Below the pieces are notes generated by a model. The model had not been told where the DNA came from, did not search any database, and was given only the letters and a program-made list of their open reading frames with translations. A stretch of 64,000 bases of DNA from Cupriavidus consociatus. Its GTDB lineage: Bacteria > Pseudomonadota > Gammaproteobacteria > Burkholderiales > Burkholderiaceae. The stretch lies in contig NZ_JAGIQA010000004.1 in NCBI RefSeq assembly GCF_017814975.1, forward strand, positions 248,001 through 312,000. Direction: 5' to 3'. The translations under genes and the position numbers were made by a program. Shown here piece after piece: positions 27,866 through 36,804 of this stretch. Position 1 is the stretch's first letter. The number at the start of each line of letters is the position of its first letter.

Positions 27866-28024
27866 ATGGGAATCGGCACTATTCTTCTGATCATTCTTGT
27901 CCTGCTGCTGGTCGGTGCCCTGCCGGCCTGGCCGTACAGTTCCGGCTGGGGCTACTGGCCAAGCGGCGGCCTGGGCCTGATCGTCCTGATCGTGCTGTTG
28001 CTCGTGGTCCTCGGCCGGATATAG
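27866..28024 (+). CDS. DUF3309 small membrane protein
   Basis: 52 residues from ATG 27866, with AAGGAG seven bases upstream. Two hydrophobic segments (ILLIILVLLLVGALP and GLIVLIVLLLVVLG) flank WPYSSGWGYWPSGG, the diagnostic DUF3309 centre. Members are small inner-membrane proteins often found in stress clusters; role unknown. It starts the stress/repair region. Confidence 0.85.
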   Translation: MGIGTILLIILVLLLVGALPAWPYSSGWGYWPSGGLGLIVLIVLLLVVLGRI

Positions 28025-28162
28025 CGTTCCGGCCGTCCAGCGGGCGACCGCGGCCGGCAGGCCCCCGCGTGAGCGGCATCGCTGCGGCGTTGCCGACCAT
28101 GCCGGGGTCCTGCTGCCGCATCGCCCGGTTTTACTAAGCCACCCTGTCCCAAGGAGACTGAC

Positions 28163-28351
28163 ATGCCAGCCAAATCGAAGGCGCAACAGCAAGCCGCGGG
28201 AGCGGCGCTCTCCGCCAAGCGCGGGGACAAGAAGGCCGGATCGCTGAAGGGCGCTTCGCGCTCGATGTACAAGTCGATGAGCGAGAAGGAACTCGACAAG
28301 ATGGCATCGACAAAGACCAAGAAGCTGCCAAAGCACAAAGCGGAGCGCTGA
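28163..28351 (+). CDS. DUF3008 family small basic protein
   Basis: 62 residues, ATG 28163 after AAGGAG. Highly basic and polar (GASRSMYKSMSEKELDKMAS is the family core), with no membrane segment. DUF3008 proteins are short, lysine-rich and common in soil proteobacteria; function unknown. It is 138 bases after DUF3309 and likely in the same transcription direction for stress-associated small proteins. Confidence 0.85.
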   Translation: MPAKSKAQQQAAGAALSAKRGDKKAGSLKGASRSMYKSMSEKELDKMASTKTKKLPKHKAER

Positions 28352-28412
28352 CGCGTTCACGCTTCGCGCCGTTCCCGCTCCCGCGGGAACGGCTGCAACG
28401 CAGTGCGCCAAT

Positions 28413-29081
28413 TTAATTCTTTCCTTCCTCGCACTCTCCCAGCCCGCCGCAAAATCCCGGCAAGCGCCTGGCCTTACTGCTGCGCGCCAGCTTGATCGAT
28501 TCGGACAGCGCCAGCCCGAAGCCGGCGATGCTGTCGAGATCCTGCACTACCCGATCGCGCAGGAAACCGGCCCAGCAGAAGTCCCCATAGGGACCGTCCG
28601 GCTTGCGATAGGCGCCGGCGGCGCGCGCAAATGCAGCCAGGCTGCGATACGGGTCGTCGCACATGCCCATCACCGTGGGCGGCAGCGCCTTCGGCGCCCG
28701 GAGCTTGCCGTGCTCATCATACGGATGGACGTGGCCGAGCCGGCGCATGCGCTTCCAGAAGGCTCGAGGACTCAGTGCGCTGAGGTCGCGCAGAATCCGC
28801 ACCGGTCCCCACTGGTATCCCAATTCCATCCAAGCGCGCACCCAGTGATGGTGGTCGACGATATAGAGGCTGCCGCCGGGGCCCGTCACAGTCTTGATTC
28901 GGTGCCTGCGCATGAAGCGCCGCAGCGCCGCACGGTCGTTGCGGTCCGCGTGGCGCTGCGTGACTTCCTTCTTGTGGCGGACGTGGGCATAGCCCAGCGT
29001 AAGTTGCGTGGGACGCAGCCGCGCCAGTTCGGCAATGGCATTGCCGTTTCGGCGGCGGGCGCGGTCGCGCTCCTCAGTCAT
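28413..29081 (-). CDS. ParB-like nuclease-family protein (PF08857), copy 1
   Basis: 222 residues from ATG 29081. Features of the ParBc_2 family: RPTQLTLGYAHVRHKK near residue 25, YIVDHHHWVRAWMELG near 75, and CDDPYRSLAAFARAAGAYRK near 145. The VDHHHW motif is invariant between this and the second copy at 32100-32735. The family is annotated as putative ParB-like nuclease, but activity is unproven. Its start overlaps the upstream 'VAGRF' gene by eight bases, so the two are coupled. Confidence 0.85.
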   Translation of the reverse strand: MTEERDRARRRNGNAIAELARLRPTQLTLGYAHVRHKKEVTQRHADRNDRAALRRFMRRHRIKTVTGPGGSLYIVDHHHWVRAWMELGYQWGPVRILRDLSALSPRAFWKRMRRLGHVHPYDEHGKLRAPKALPPTVMGMCDDPYRSLAAFARAAGAYRKPDGPYGDFCWAGFLRDRVVQDLDSIAGFGLALSESIKLARSSKARRLPGFCGGLGECEEGKN

Positions 29082-29535
29082 GTTCGACACGCTTCTGGTT
29101 GACGAAATGCTCCAACTCGCTGCCGGGGTCCTCGTTGCCCGTGGACTGCTCGGCCACCGATTCCCGTGCCAGCGGCCGCGGCCAGTATTCGCCCTCGACG
29201 TCCTGCACGGGCTCGCCGCGCACGTTCGGGTCGAAGTCGGTCCACTGGCCACATTCCCAGCAGCCTTGCGCGCGCTCCAGGTGGCTGGCGCCGGCTTCGC
29301 GCAGCACGTCGACCACGACCGACGACAGGCCATTGCCGACGCAGGCCGCCAGCATCACGCTGCCGGCGCTCTTGCCGGTGTCGGCCTCGGCTTGCGTCCC
29401 GGCCCGCGCCTCGCCTTGCGGCCGTACCGACGTGATGGAAACGTCCCAGACCGAAAAACCCCGTGCGAACAAGATCCGCGCCGCTTCTTCGGCGCTGGCG
29501 ATGGATTCGAAGCGACCCGCTACGATCGGTGACAT
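29074..29535 (-). CDS. 'VAGRF'-family protein, soluble form
   Basis: 153 residues from ATG 29535. It starts MSPIVAGRFESIASAEEAAR, a small alpha/beta domain related to SPOR/ACT-like folds, and has a central segment VMLAACVGNGLSSVVVDVLR followed by CGQWTDFDPNVRG. The same architecture, with a transmembrane hairpin inserted, occurs at 37725-38330. There is no signal peptide. It is coupled to the ParB-like gene downstream. I do not recognise a named family. Confidence 0.7.
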   Translation of the reverse strand: MSPIVAGRFESIASAEEAARILFARGFSVWDVSITSVRPQGEARAGTQAEADTGKSAGSVMLAACVGNGLSSVVVDVLREAGASHLERAQGCWECGQWTDFDPNVRGEPVQDVEGEYWPRPLARESVAEQSTGNEDPGSELEHFVNQKRVEHD

Positions 29536-29731
29536 GGCGGCTCCTGTATCGAAGAATGGATGCGGTACTTCCCCACGCCGCTTGCAAGAGCCACGCCCAC
29601 GCCGATTCTGCCGGGGAGCGGTCCTGAGGGCGCGCGGCACGTGCAATATTTGCAAGCGCCGCACCCGAACTACATGCGCGGCATGCGCGTGGGGCACGAC
29701 GCCAGCGGCGTGCGCGGGCCAGGTCAACGAC

Positions 29732-30589
29732 TCAGCCATTGACGACCTCGCCCCCGTTGATGTGCAGTATCTGTCCCGTGATATAGCTGGCCGCATCCGA
29801 GGCCAGGAACACGAAGCCCGCCGCCACTTCGAAAGGCTGCCCCGGCCGGCCCATCGGCGTCTTCTTGCCGAACTCGGCGACTTCCTCCGCGGTAAAGGTA
29901 GACGGGATCAACGGGGTCCAGATCGGGCCGGGCGCAACGCCATTGACGCGGATGCCGCGTTCGACCACCTGCAGCGCGAGCGATCGCGTGAACGACACGA
30001 TCGCGCCCTTGGTCGCCGAGTAGTCGAGCAGATGCTTGCTGCCGCGATACGCGGTCACCGACGTGGTGTTCAGGATCGACGCGCCCGCCTTCATGTGCGG
30101 CAGCACCGCGCGCGTCAGGTGGAACATGGCAAAGACATTGGTACGGAAGGTGGCCTCGACCTGGCTTTCGTCGACGTCTTCCAGGGACTTTTCGGGATGC
30201 TGTTCGGCAGCGTTGTTGACCAGGATATCGAGCTTGCCGTATTGCTGCAGCGTCTGGCGGGCAACCCCTTCGGCATGGCTGCAGTCGGCAAGATCGCCTG
30301 CGACGGCTAGGCACTTGCGTCCGGAGGCTTCGACCAGTTCGACGGTTTCGCGGGCGTCGGCATGCTCGTCGAGGTAGGCAATGGCAACGTCGGCGCCTTC
30401 GCGCGCGAAGGCCACCGCGATGGCGCGGCCGATGCCGCTGTCGCCGCCGGTGATCAGCGCCACGCGCCCTTGCAGGCGGCCGCTGCCGACGTAGTCGTCC
30501 GCGCCGCTGTCCGGCTGCGGCCGCATGGGTGCTTCCAGCCCGGGTTGGCGATCCTGGTGCTGGGGGGGGACGCTCTTCGGCGTGGACAT
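29732..30589 (-). CDS. SDR-family oxidoreductase (YghA/YhdF-like, general stress type)
   Basis: 285 residues from ATG 30589. Short-chain dehydrogenase with the N-terminal extension typical of the YghA/GsiB-associated group. Cofactor motif TGGDSGIGRAIA, LVNNAAEQ, and catalytic serine, tyrosine and lysine in NTTSVTAYRG and YSATKGA. The C-terminal INGGEVVNG is normal. NAD(P)-linked; physiological substrate unknown. It lies next to stress proteins and is divergent from the BON protein gene. Confidence 0.88.
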   Translation of the reverse strand: MSTPKSVPPQHQDRQPGLEAPMRPQPDSGADDYVGSGRLQGRVALITGGDSGIGRAIAVAFAREGADVAIAYLDEHADARETVELVEASGRKCLAVAGDLADCSHAEGVARQTLQQYGKLDILVNNAAEQHPEKSLEDVDESQVEATFRTNVFAMFHLTRAVLPHMKAGASILNTTSVTAYRGSKHLLDYSATKGAIVSFTRSLALQVVERGIRVNGVAPGPIWTPLIPSTFTAEEVAEFGKKTPMGRPGQPFEVAAGFVFLASDAASYITGQILHINGGEVVNG

Positions 30590-30920
30590 GGCTGACTCCT
30601 GTCGGTGGAGGGCGCGCTGGCCCATGCGCGTGCCGCGCAAGTTCCATGCCGCTGGATTGCATTCGGCATGCTGCCTCGGCGATGCGCCGCGCCAACTGCG
30701 GTGACGTGGCAGCCGCCCGTAACCCTTACATCGCCCGGCAATCCTTACAGCGCCGCAGCACGCGTAGCGGTGTGCGGGCACGGTAGCGAAGGGGCACGGA
30801 TTTTGCGGCTTTGCTGTGCGGCTTTCCTCTGCGGAAGCCACGCACTTCAACGGCCCGGTGCCGCCGCCAGCCTTTGTGCAGGCGACGGCAAAGCCGGACC
30901 ATTCAGCCAGGAGGCAAGCA
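30590..30920. other. Divergent promoter region, SDR and BON-protein genes
   Basis: 331 bases with no supported gene. It contains a 12-base imperfect direct repeat (see 30724-30754). An AGGAGG ribosome site for the BON gene lies at 30909-30914. Confidence 0.6.
30724..30754. repeat. Tandem direct repeat CCTTACA(T/G)CGCC
   Basis: CCTTACATCGCC at 30724-30735 and CCTTACAGCGCC at 30743-30754 differ by one base and start 19 bases apart (about two helical turns), between the two divergent promoters. Likely a regulator site. Confidence 0.5.
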
Positions 30921-32042
30921 ATGTTCAACTTCCGCAACGACCGCGGCAGCCGCGGCGGAAATCAGGGCCAGCGCCAGCAAGCGGGCCGGCGCGACGAGAG
31001 CCGGGGCAGCGGCTCGGAAGACTGGGGCCAGGAATGGGGCGAAGACTGGCGCGGTGACGCGCGCGCCGAGGAGCGGGGGAACCGCGGCGAATGGCGCGGC
31101 GAGGGCCGCGGCCGCTCTGGAACCCGAGCGTATGGCGATGAGCGCGGCGATGAGCGTGGCGATGAACGCCGCGGCAGCGAATCAACGCGCCACGGCGGTC
31201 CGTGGTACCAGCAGGACACCCCCGCCGGCCAGGGCCGCGGCAGCTGGGGCCAGCCCGGCTACGGCGCTTCGGATGCCGGCGGCACCGGCCATCCTTACAG
31301 CAGTGCCTACGGCGGTTACCGTCCGTCGGCGCAAGACAGCGGATATCGCAGCCAGGAGCGCGAATCGGGCTATGGTTACCGCGACGAGGACCGCTTCGGG
31401 CCACGCGGCCGAGGCGGCGAGCGCGATCAGAGGGACGAGCGTGGCGAGCGCGGCGGCCGCGCCATGCACTGGCGCGAAGGCATGGAGCGCGACCGCAGCC
31501 AGCGCGGCGGCGAACCGAGCTATGGCAGCGGCTACTATGGCGATTCCGCCAGCGGCGGCCAGTCGTTCAGCGGCGGGCAGCGGGTCTATCCGGACGATCA
31601 TGGCTATCGCCGCAGCCGGGCCTTCGGCCAGCAGGCGGCCGCCCAGGGATGGAACCAGCGCAGCCAGCACGCCGGCAGGCGCATGACCGGACCGAAGGGC
31701 TACCGCCGCTCGGACGAGCGCGTGCGCGAGGACGTGTGCGAGCGCCTCGCCATGAACCCGTACATCGATGTCGGCGAAGTCAGCGTGGAAGTTGCCAACG
31801 GCGTGGTCACGCTGGACGGCACCGTGCGCGAGCGCCGCGAGAAGTATGTGATCGAGGAAATCGCCGATGCGGTGTTCGGCGTGACCGAGGTTGACAACCG
31901 GCTGCGCGTGGAGCGGGGGCAAGGTGGCGAGCGCGGCCGGAGCGCGGCGTGGGCCGCGGGCTCTGAGGTCGGCGGCGAAGATGCCGGCACCGCCGCGAGC
32001 GGCACCGGCACGTCGCCGGAGCGCACGCTGAACAAGAGCTGA
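30921..32042 (+). CDS. BON-domain protein with long Arg/Gly-rich disordered N-terminus
   Basis: 373 residues. Residues 1-~255 are extremely rich in R, G, E, D, S and Y (for example DERGDERGDERRGSES and SGYGYRDEDRFGPRGRGG), with repeated DERGD units, so they are probably disordered. Residues ~265-340 form a BON domain (VREDVCERLAMNPYIDVGEV, then ANGVVTLDGTVRERREK). The first translated segment has no signal peptide, so it is likely cytosolic, unlike OsmY. The composition suggests nucleic-acid or membrane interaction. Confidence 0.75.
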   Translation: MFNFRNDRGSRGGNQGQRQQAGRRDESRGSGSEDWGQEWGEDWRGDARAEERGNRGEWRGEGRGRSGTRAYGDERGDERGDERRGSESTRHGGPWYQQDTPAGQGRGSWGQPGYGASDAGGTGHPYSSAYGGYRPSAQDSGYRSQERESGYGYRDEDRFGPRGRGGERDQRDERGERGGRAMHWREGMERDRSQRGGEPSYGSGYYGDSASGGQSFSGGQRVYPDDHGYRRSRAFGQQAAAQGWNQRSQHAGRRMTGPKGYRRSDERVREDVCERLAMNPYIDVGEVSVEVANGVVTLDGTVRERREKYVIEEIADAVFGVTEVDNRLRVERGQGGERGRSAAWAAGSEVGGEDAGTAASGTGTSPERTLNKS

Positions 32043-32099
32043 GTGCCAGACATCCGGCGCGGCGCGGCGCATGCAAGCGCCAGGCCGCGCCGCGCCGAC

Positions 32100-32735
32100 A
32101 TGCCGCGCCACCCCCGAAAATATCGTCCCGACAGCAAGCTGATGGTGCCTCTGGACACGCTGCGCCCGACCCAGATCACTGTCGGCGGCTACCACGTCGC
32201 GCAAAAGGTCCACGTGACGCGCCGCGTGCCGCCCGCGGACCGCGCTGCGTTCCTGGACCGGCATCGCGTCCACCTGGTGGTCGGGCCGGAGCAGAGCCTC
32301 TACGTGGTCGACCACCACCACTGGGTGCGCGCCTGGCATGACCTCGGCCTGACACACGTGCCCGCGATCGTCCGCACCGATGTCAGTGATTTCGATGTAC
32401 CGGCGTTCTGGCGCTACATGGTCGCCAACCACCTGGTCCACCCGTATGACGAGAACGGCCGCCGCCGGCCGCTGACGGAGCTGCCAGAGGCCATCCACCA
32501 CATGCGCGACGATCCCTACCGCAGCCTGGAGGCGTTCGTGCAACTCGCCGGCGGCTATCGCAAGGTCAAGACCGCTTACCCGGATTTCCGCTGGGCCGAC
32601 TATTTCCGTCGCACCGTGCCGGGTCCGTTCGACACGGCGCATCATTTCGCCGCCGCACTGGCGCGCGCGTTCCGCCTGGCGCATGCGCCAGGCGCGCGCG
32701 AGTTGCCTGGCTATATCGGTCCGCTGCGGTGCTGA
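32100..32735 (+). CDS. ParB-like nuclease-family protein (PF08857), copy 2
   Basis: 211 residues from ATG 32100; the upstream GTG at 32043 lacks support. Clear paralogue of copy 1: RPTQITVGGYHVAQKV, YVVDHHHWVRAWHDLG and RDDPYRSLEAFVQLAGGYRK align residue for residue. It follows the BON gene by 57 bases on the same strand and probably shares its promoter. Role unknown, possibly DNA processing. Confidence 0.85.
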   Translation: MPRHPRKYRPDSKLMVPLDTLRPTQITVGGYHVAQKVHVTRRVPPADRAAFLDRHRVHLVVGPEQSLYVVDHHHWVRAWHDLGLTHVPAIVRTDVSDFDVPAFWRYMVANHLVHPYDENGRRRPLTELPEAIHHMRDDPYRSLEAFVQLAGGYRKVKTAYPDFRWADYFRRTVPGPFDTAHHFAAALARAFRLAHAPGARELPGYIGPLRC

Positions 32736-32771
32736 CCCCCGCTGCCAACGAGCCGCTCACGAATGCCCCTT

Positions 32772-33830
32772 TCAGCCAGCGCGCTGCACGGCGTCCAGCA
32801 GGCGCAACAAGCGCGCTTCGTCAGCGCGCAGCCGGGCCACCGAGGGCGCCTTTCCGGCGGCTTCGAGCACGCCGCACAGGTAAGCGTCGATCACGCCTGG
32901 GTGCACATAGCACTTGCGGCAAACCGCCATGGTGTTGCGCAACTGGCGCGCCACCTCGCGGATCGCGTCGGCTACGGCCTTCTTGCGCGCGGTTTCGCTG
33001 GCTGCCGGCGGCAGCTTGCGCAGGATTGCCAGCGCGTGCACGCTGCCGGCCCAGGTGCGGAAATCCTTGGCGGTGAATTCGCCGCCCGTCGCCTCCTTCA
33101 GGTAGGCGTTCACATCGGCCGAGCCGATCTCGCGGATCTCGCCGTCGCTGTCTCGATACTTGAACAGCCGCTGGCCCGGCAGGTCGGCGCAGTTGCGCAC
33201 GATCCGCGCCAGGCGGGGGTCGTTGACCGAGACGTCGTGGGTGATGCCGCTCTTGCCGGTGAACTGGAAGCGCAGCCGGCTGCCGCGCACGGTCACATGC
33301 CGGCGCCGCAGCGTGGTCAGGCCGTAGGTGCGGTTCTGCTGCGCGTAGCGCGGCGAGCCCACGCGCACCAGCGTGGCGTCGAGCAGCACCACCACCGCCG
33401 CCACCACCTTTTCACGCGGCATGCCGTTGCGGCCCAGGTCGCGCGCGGCGCGGGCGCGCAGCCGCGGCAGCACCGCGCCGAAGGCGGGCAGGCGCGCGTA
33501 CTTGTCTGAATCGCGCAGTGCCGCCCATTCGGGGTGGTAGACGTACTGCTTGCGCCCGCGCGCGTCGCGCCCGGTAGCCTGCAGGTGGCCGCGCGCATGC
33601 GGGCAGATCCACACTGACTCGTAAGCGGGTGGGATGGCCAGCGTGGCGATGCGCGCCAGCGTGGCCTGGTCGCGCACGCGCTGGCCGTCGGGGCCGATAT
33701 AGCTGAAGCCGCTGCCTTGCCGGCGCCGGGTTATGCCCGGGCTGCCGTCGTCGACGTAGCGCAGGCCGGCATCGCGCAGCACGGCGTCAAGCGCTGCGGC
33801 GGGCTCGGTGGCGGTAAGGGTCGTGTCCAT
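32772..33830 (-). CDS. DNA topoisomerase IB (bacterial, eukaryote-like)
   Basis: 352 residues from ATG 33830. N-terminal domain GFSYIGPDGQRVRD with IPPAYESVWICP; catalytic domain with RVGSPRYAQQNRTYGLTTLR, GKSGITHD (catalytic lysine strand), FRTWAGSV (arginine) and the active tyrosine in CRKCYVHPGVI. It relaxes supercoils by a 3'-phosphotyrosyl intermediate. It lies in a region with LigD and Ku and converges with ParB-like copy 2 (36 bases). Confidence 0.95.
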   Translation of the reverse strand: MDTTLTATEPAAALDAVLRDAGLRYVDDGSPGITRRRQGSGFSYIGPDGQRVRDQATLARIATLAIPPAYESVWICPHARGHLQATGRDARGRKQYVYHPEWAALRDSDKYARLPAFGAVLPRLRARAARDLGRNGMPREKVVAAVVVLLDATLVRVGSPRYAQQNRTYGLTTLRRRHVTVRGSRLRFQFTGKSGITHDVSVNDPRLARIVRNCADLPGQRLFKYRDSDGEIREIGSADVNAYLKEATGGEFTAKDFRTWAGSVHALAILRKLPPAASETARKKAVADAIREVARQLRNTMAVCRKCYVHPGVIDAYLCGVLEAAGKAPSVARLRADEARLLRLLDAVQRAG

Positions 33831-33864
33831 AGAGGCGGCGTCGCAACTGGCACGCCACGCATCG

Positions 33865-34752
33865 CTATCCGGTGCTGGCCGGCGGCGCGCCGGCGGCTCC
33901 GGAAGCGGGCGCCGGCGGCGATACCGCAGCGCCCATGGCGACGGCGTCGTCGTCGGGCTCCGGTGCCGCGGACCGCGGCTTCGGCTGCAGGGCACGGTCG
34001 GCGCTGACGGGGCCGGCACGCGCCGCAGTGATCATTTCGCGCAGCCAGTTGACCAGCAGGCTGCTATAGGCGCGCTGGCTTTCCTCGTCGGTCAACCCGT
34101 GGTCGGCCCCCTTGATCACGCGGTAGGTCATCGAGTTGGCATGCACGCATGCGTCGACATAGCTCATCACCGCGGCGTGCGGGACCACCTGGTCGTGCTC
34201 GGATTCGATCACCAGCACGTCGCCGCCGAATTCCGCGCAGGCGCGCACGGCGCGGTTGTCCTCGGGCGGGACCACGCTGCGCCGGTACGCCACCAGGTCC
34301 TGCTCGCGGTGCAGCTGGCGCTTGGGCAATTCCCAGCCGGAATCCATGTACAACGCCGGCGCCCGAAAGCCCATCCAGCGCACCGGTCGCATCGTGCTCA
34401 GCAGCGCGGCCAGGTAGCCGCCGTAGCTGCTGCCCACCACCGCGATGGCGTTGCGATCGACTTCCGGCTGCCGCACCAGCGTGTCGTATGCGGCGACCAC
34501 GTCGGCCAGGTTGCGCATGCGTGTGACGGTCTCATATTGCGACTTGGTGCCGGCGTGGCCGGTCAGGTCGAAGGTCAGGCAGACGCAGCCCAGGCCCGCG
34601 ACCTTGCGCGCACGCGCCAGGTATTGCTGCTGGCTGCCGCCCCAGCCGTGCACGAACAGCACGCCGGGCAATCTGGTCTCGGGACTGATCAGGGTGCCGG
34701 CAATGGTGCCGCCCTCGCTTTGGATCTGCAGCAGTTCTTCATGGGTTGCCAT
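33865..34752 (-). CDS. Alpha/beta hydrolase (dienelactone-hydrolase/S9-like)
   Basis: 295 residues. The oxyanion region is FVHGWGGSQQQYLARA. The nucleophile elbow GSSYGGYLA contains the catalytic serine, with an aspartate in IESEHDQVVP and a histidine in GADHGLTDEE. The C-terminal ~50 residues are a proline/alanine-rich tail. Probably a cytosolic esterase or acyl-peptidase-like enzyme. Its start overlaps the end of DUF3182 by 14 bases, so the pair is an operon. Confidence 0.85.
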   Translation of the reverse strand: MATHEELLQIQSEGGTIAGTLISPETRLPGVLFVHGWGGSQQQYLARARKVAGLGCVCLTFDLTGHAGTKSQYETVTRMRNLADVVAAYDTLVRQPEVDRNAIAVVGSSYGGYLAALLSTMRPVRWMGFRAPALYMDSGWELPKRQLHREQDLVAYRRSVVPPEDNRAVRACAEFGGDVLVIESEHDQVVPHAAVMSYVDACVHANSMTYRVIKGADHGLTDEESQRAYSSLLVNWLREMITAARAGPVSADRALQPKPRSAAPEPDDDAVAMGAAVSPPAPASGAAGAPPASTG

Positions 34753-35920
34753 GGGAATCGGGCTCCAGCCTTGCGTACTTGGTCAGGGGACCGACGTGGC
34801 GGTCCTCTCCCTGGAAATAGATCACGGCGTCGGCGGGTATCCGCACGTTGGCGCCGTACACTTCGCGCGTGGACGCCACCACCCGGACGCGGTCCGGATC
34901 GTTCCGCAGCGCCTCCAGTGCCGCCAGCTCGGCACCGGTGGCGCCGCCTACGCGCCACGACTGCTCGAGCACGCCGCCAAGCACCTGCTCGCGGTCGGCG
35001 CCGGGACCGGCGGCCGGGCCGAAGGCCACGTCGTAGTTGCAGCGCGTCAGCACCATGCCGCCATAGCAGGCCAGCGCGGCGTCGTGGTACACCATCGCCG
35101 CGCGCACCGCTGCCAGCGTGCGCGCGTCGAACGGCTGGTGCAGCAGCGTATCGAAGCCGCCGCGCACCACCGTCAGTGTCGAGCCCCCGTAGACCTGCTG
35201 GCCGCGGTTGTTCTGCGTCAGCCCCTGCGTGCCGCAATAGCTGGCGCGCAGTCCGGCCAGCTCCACCTGGCCGACGCTATAGGTCTGCGGCGCGTCCAGG
35301 TCCCGTTCCACGACGATGCCGTGGGCCTCCACCACCGCATCGGGCATGGCGGCAAGCGCTTCGTCGAGCGCGCGCGCGCTGGCGACCACGCACTGGCCCA
35401 GCCCGCCGATGCCGCACGGCTCTTTCAGCCGCACCGGACCCAGTGCCAGCAGGCGCGTGCCGGCGGTGCGCGCATCGGCGAGGGTGAACGCGGTGAAGCC
35501 TGGCAGCGTGGCGCCGACCACGCGCTGCACGAATGCCTCGCTCCATCCTTCGGGAGCGGCCGCGCCCGGCTCGACCAGCCCGTGCGTGATCGCCTTGGTG
35601 GCGACAAACGCGTAAGGCACCACGCCGCCGAACAGGTCGCCCTTTCCTTGCACGCCGAGGCGCGCGGCAAGGTCCTGCCCGACCAGCGTCTGCGCGGGCA
35701 CCAGGTAGGGCCGCGGCCGGCCCGGAGCGGCTTCATCGTACGCACCGGCGTAGCCGATCCCCGCGATTCCGGCCACCTTGCGCGCGATATTGGCCATGGT
35801 GGTGCCAAGGTGGCTGTCCGGCTGCCCCAGCGAGTCGCAGCCGTATACCATGACCGCGCGGGACGCAGCGGCGGACGCTTCCATCTGCTTGCGCTGGCTT
35901 GCCTTGTTCGGATCGGACAC
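34739..35920 (-). CDS. DUF3182 family protein
   Basis: 393 residues. Recognised from the family pattern, with an N-terminal sugar-like substrate region (RPRPYLVPAQTLVGQDLAAR) and the central ALGPVRLKEPCGIGGLGQ, which looks like an ATP-grasp-type nucleotide fold. The end (VIYFQGEDRHVGPLTKYARL) is also typical. No function has been assigned to the family. It is followed, with a 14-base overlap, by the alpha/beta hydrolase, which is likely to act with it. Confidence 0.75.
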   Translation of the reverse strand: MSDPNKASQRKQMEASAAASRAVMVYGCDSLGQPDSHLGTTMANIARKVAGIAGIGYAGAYDEAAPGRPRPYLVPAQTLVGQDLAARLGVQGKGDLFGGVVPYAFVATKAITHGLVEPGAAAPEGWSEAFVQRVVGATLPGFTAFTLADARTAGTRLLALGPVRLKEPCGIGGLGQCVVASARALDEALAAMPDAVVEAHGIVVERDLDAPQTYSVGQVELAGLRASYCGTQGLTQNNRGQQVYGGSTLTVVRGGFDTLLHQPFDARTLAAVRAAMVYHDAALACYGGMVLTRCNYDVAFGPAAGPGADREQVLGGVLEQSWRVGGATGAELAALEALRNDPDRVRVVASTREVYGANVRIPADAVIYFQGEDRHVGPLTKYARLEPDSHGNP

Positions 35921-35995
35921 GGCTGGCTCCTTGCTCGATGACCTGGTTGGCGCGACAAGTTGACGGCGATCGGGGCATGCGGCCCGCGGTGCGGC

Positions 35996-36568
35996 CTAAG
36001 GACTGGCGTCGGCAATGGCATGCGCTTCGGCGCCGCTGCCGCCGTCCTCGGACCGGTGCTGCCGCGCGGCGCGAGCGTGCTGCTTGGCCGCATGGTTTTC
36101 GCGCGCCTCGTCCAGCGAATGGCTCATCTTGACGCCGTCTTCCTTGTCGGCCAGCTCGGCCAGGTGGCGGTAGAAGTCCGCCAGCTGCCGCAATTCTTCC
36201 TCGTCGAGGTCTTCGATCGAGACCAGCATGTTGCTGGCTTCGCGGTGCGAGGCCAGCAACTCGTTGAGCTTGAGGTGGACCGCGACGGCGTCCTTGTTCT
36301 GGCTCTGCTGGATCAGGAACACCATCAGGAAAGTGACGATGGTGGTGCCGGTGTTGATGACCAGCTGCCAGGTCTCGGAGAATCCGAACATGGGCCCGGT
36401 GATGGCCCAGGCGGCCACCACGCTGACCGCGAGCACGAATGCGGTGGGGGAGCCGGCATGGCGCGTGGCACCACCCGCGAAGCGGTCAAACGCGTGCAAT
36501 ACGCTGGCATGCTTGCCGGACGTTGGCTGATGACCAACGCCCGGCAGGATTGGGCTGGACTTGCTCAT
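35996..36568 (-). CDS. Low-affinity iron permease (Fet4-like) family membrane protein
   Basis: 190 residues. Two transmembrane helices (AFVLAVSVVAAWAITGP and INTGTTIVTFLMVFLIQ) are followed by QQSQNKDAVAVHLKLNELLA, the signature of PF04120. The cytoplasmic tail is charged and helical, ending in histidines. Despite the name, bacterial members are short and iron transport is unproven. It lies between DUF3182 and a BON gene. Confidence 0.8.
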   Translation of the reverse strand: MSKSSPILPGVGHQPTSGKHASVLHAFDRFAGGATRHAGSPTAFVLAVSVVAAWAITGPMFGFSETWQLVINTGTTIVTFLMVFLIQQSQNKDAVAVHLKLNELLASHREASNMLVSIEDLDEEELRQLADFYRHLAELADKEDGVKMSHSLDEARENHAAKQHARAARQHRSEDGGSGAEAHAIADASP

Positions 36569-36804
36569 CGTTGCGCTCCTCGGTTGCGCTTGCCTGCTTG
36601 CGCTACGCGCGGCGGCATGCTGATTTCATTGTATGGAGGGCATGGGGCCGGCGTGCAGCGGGCGCAGTCCTACAACGCGCGCAGCACTTGCGCGCCAATC
36701 CGCGGCACACCGCCTGCGTTTTCGCGCGCGCGGCGCGCATGCCGGTGCGCGCTCGCGCGGGAATGCTTCTTGCGCCGGACATGGTTTTCTGTCAAGGAGC
36801 CGAG

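Noticed and set aside
33717..34007. Short plus-strand frames over topoisomerase IB
   Set aside because: Shadows without family features.
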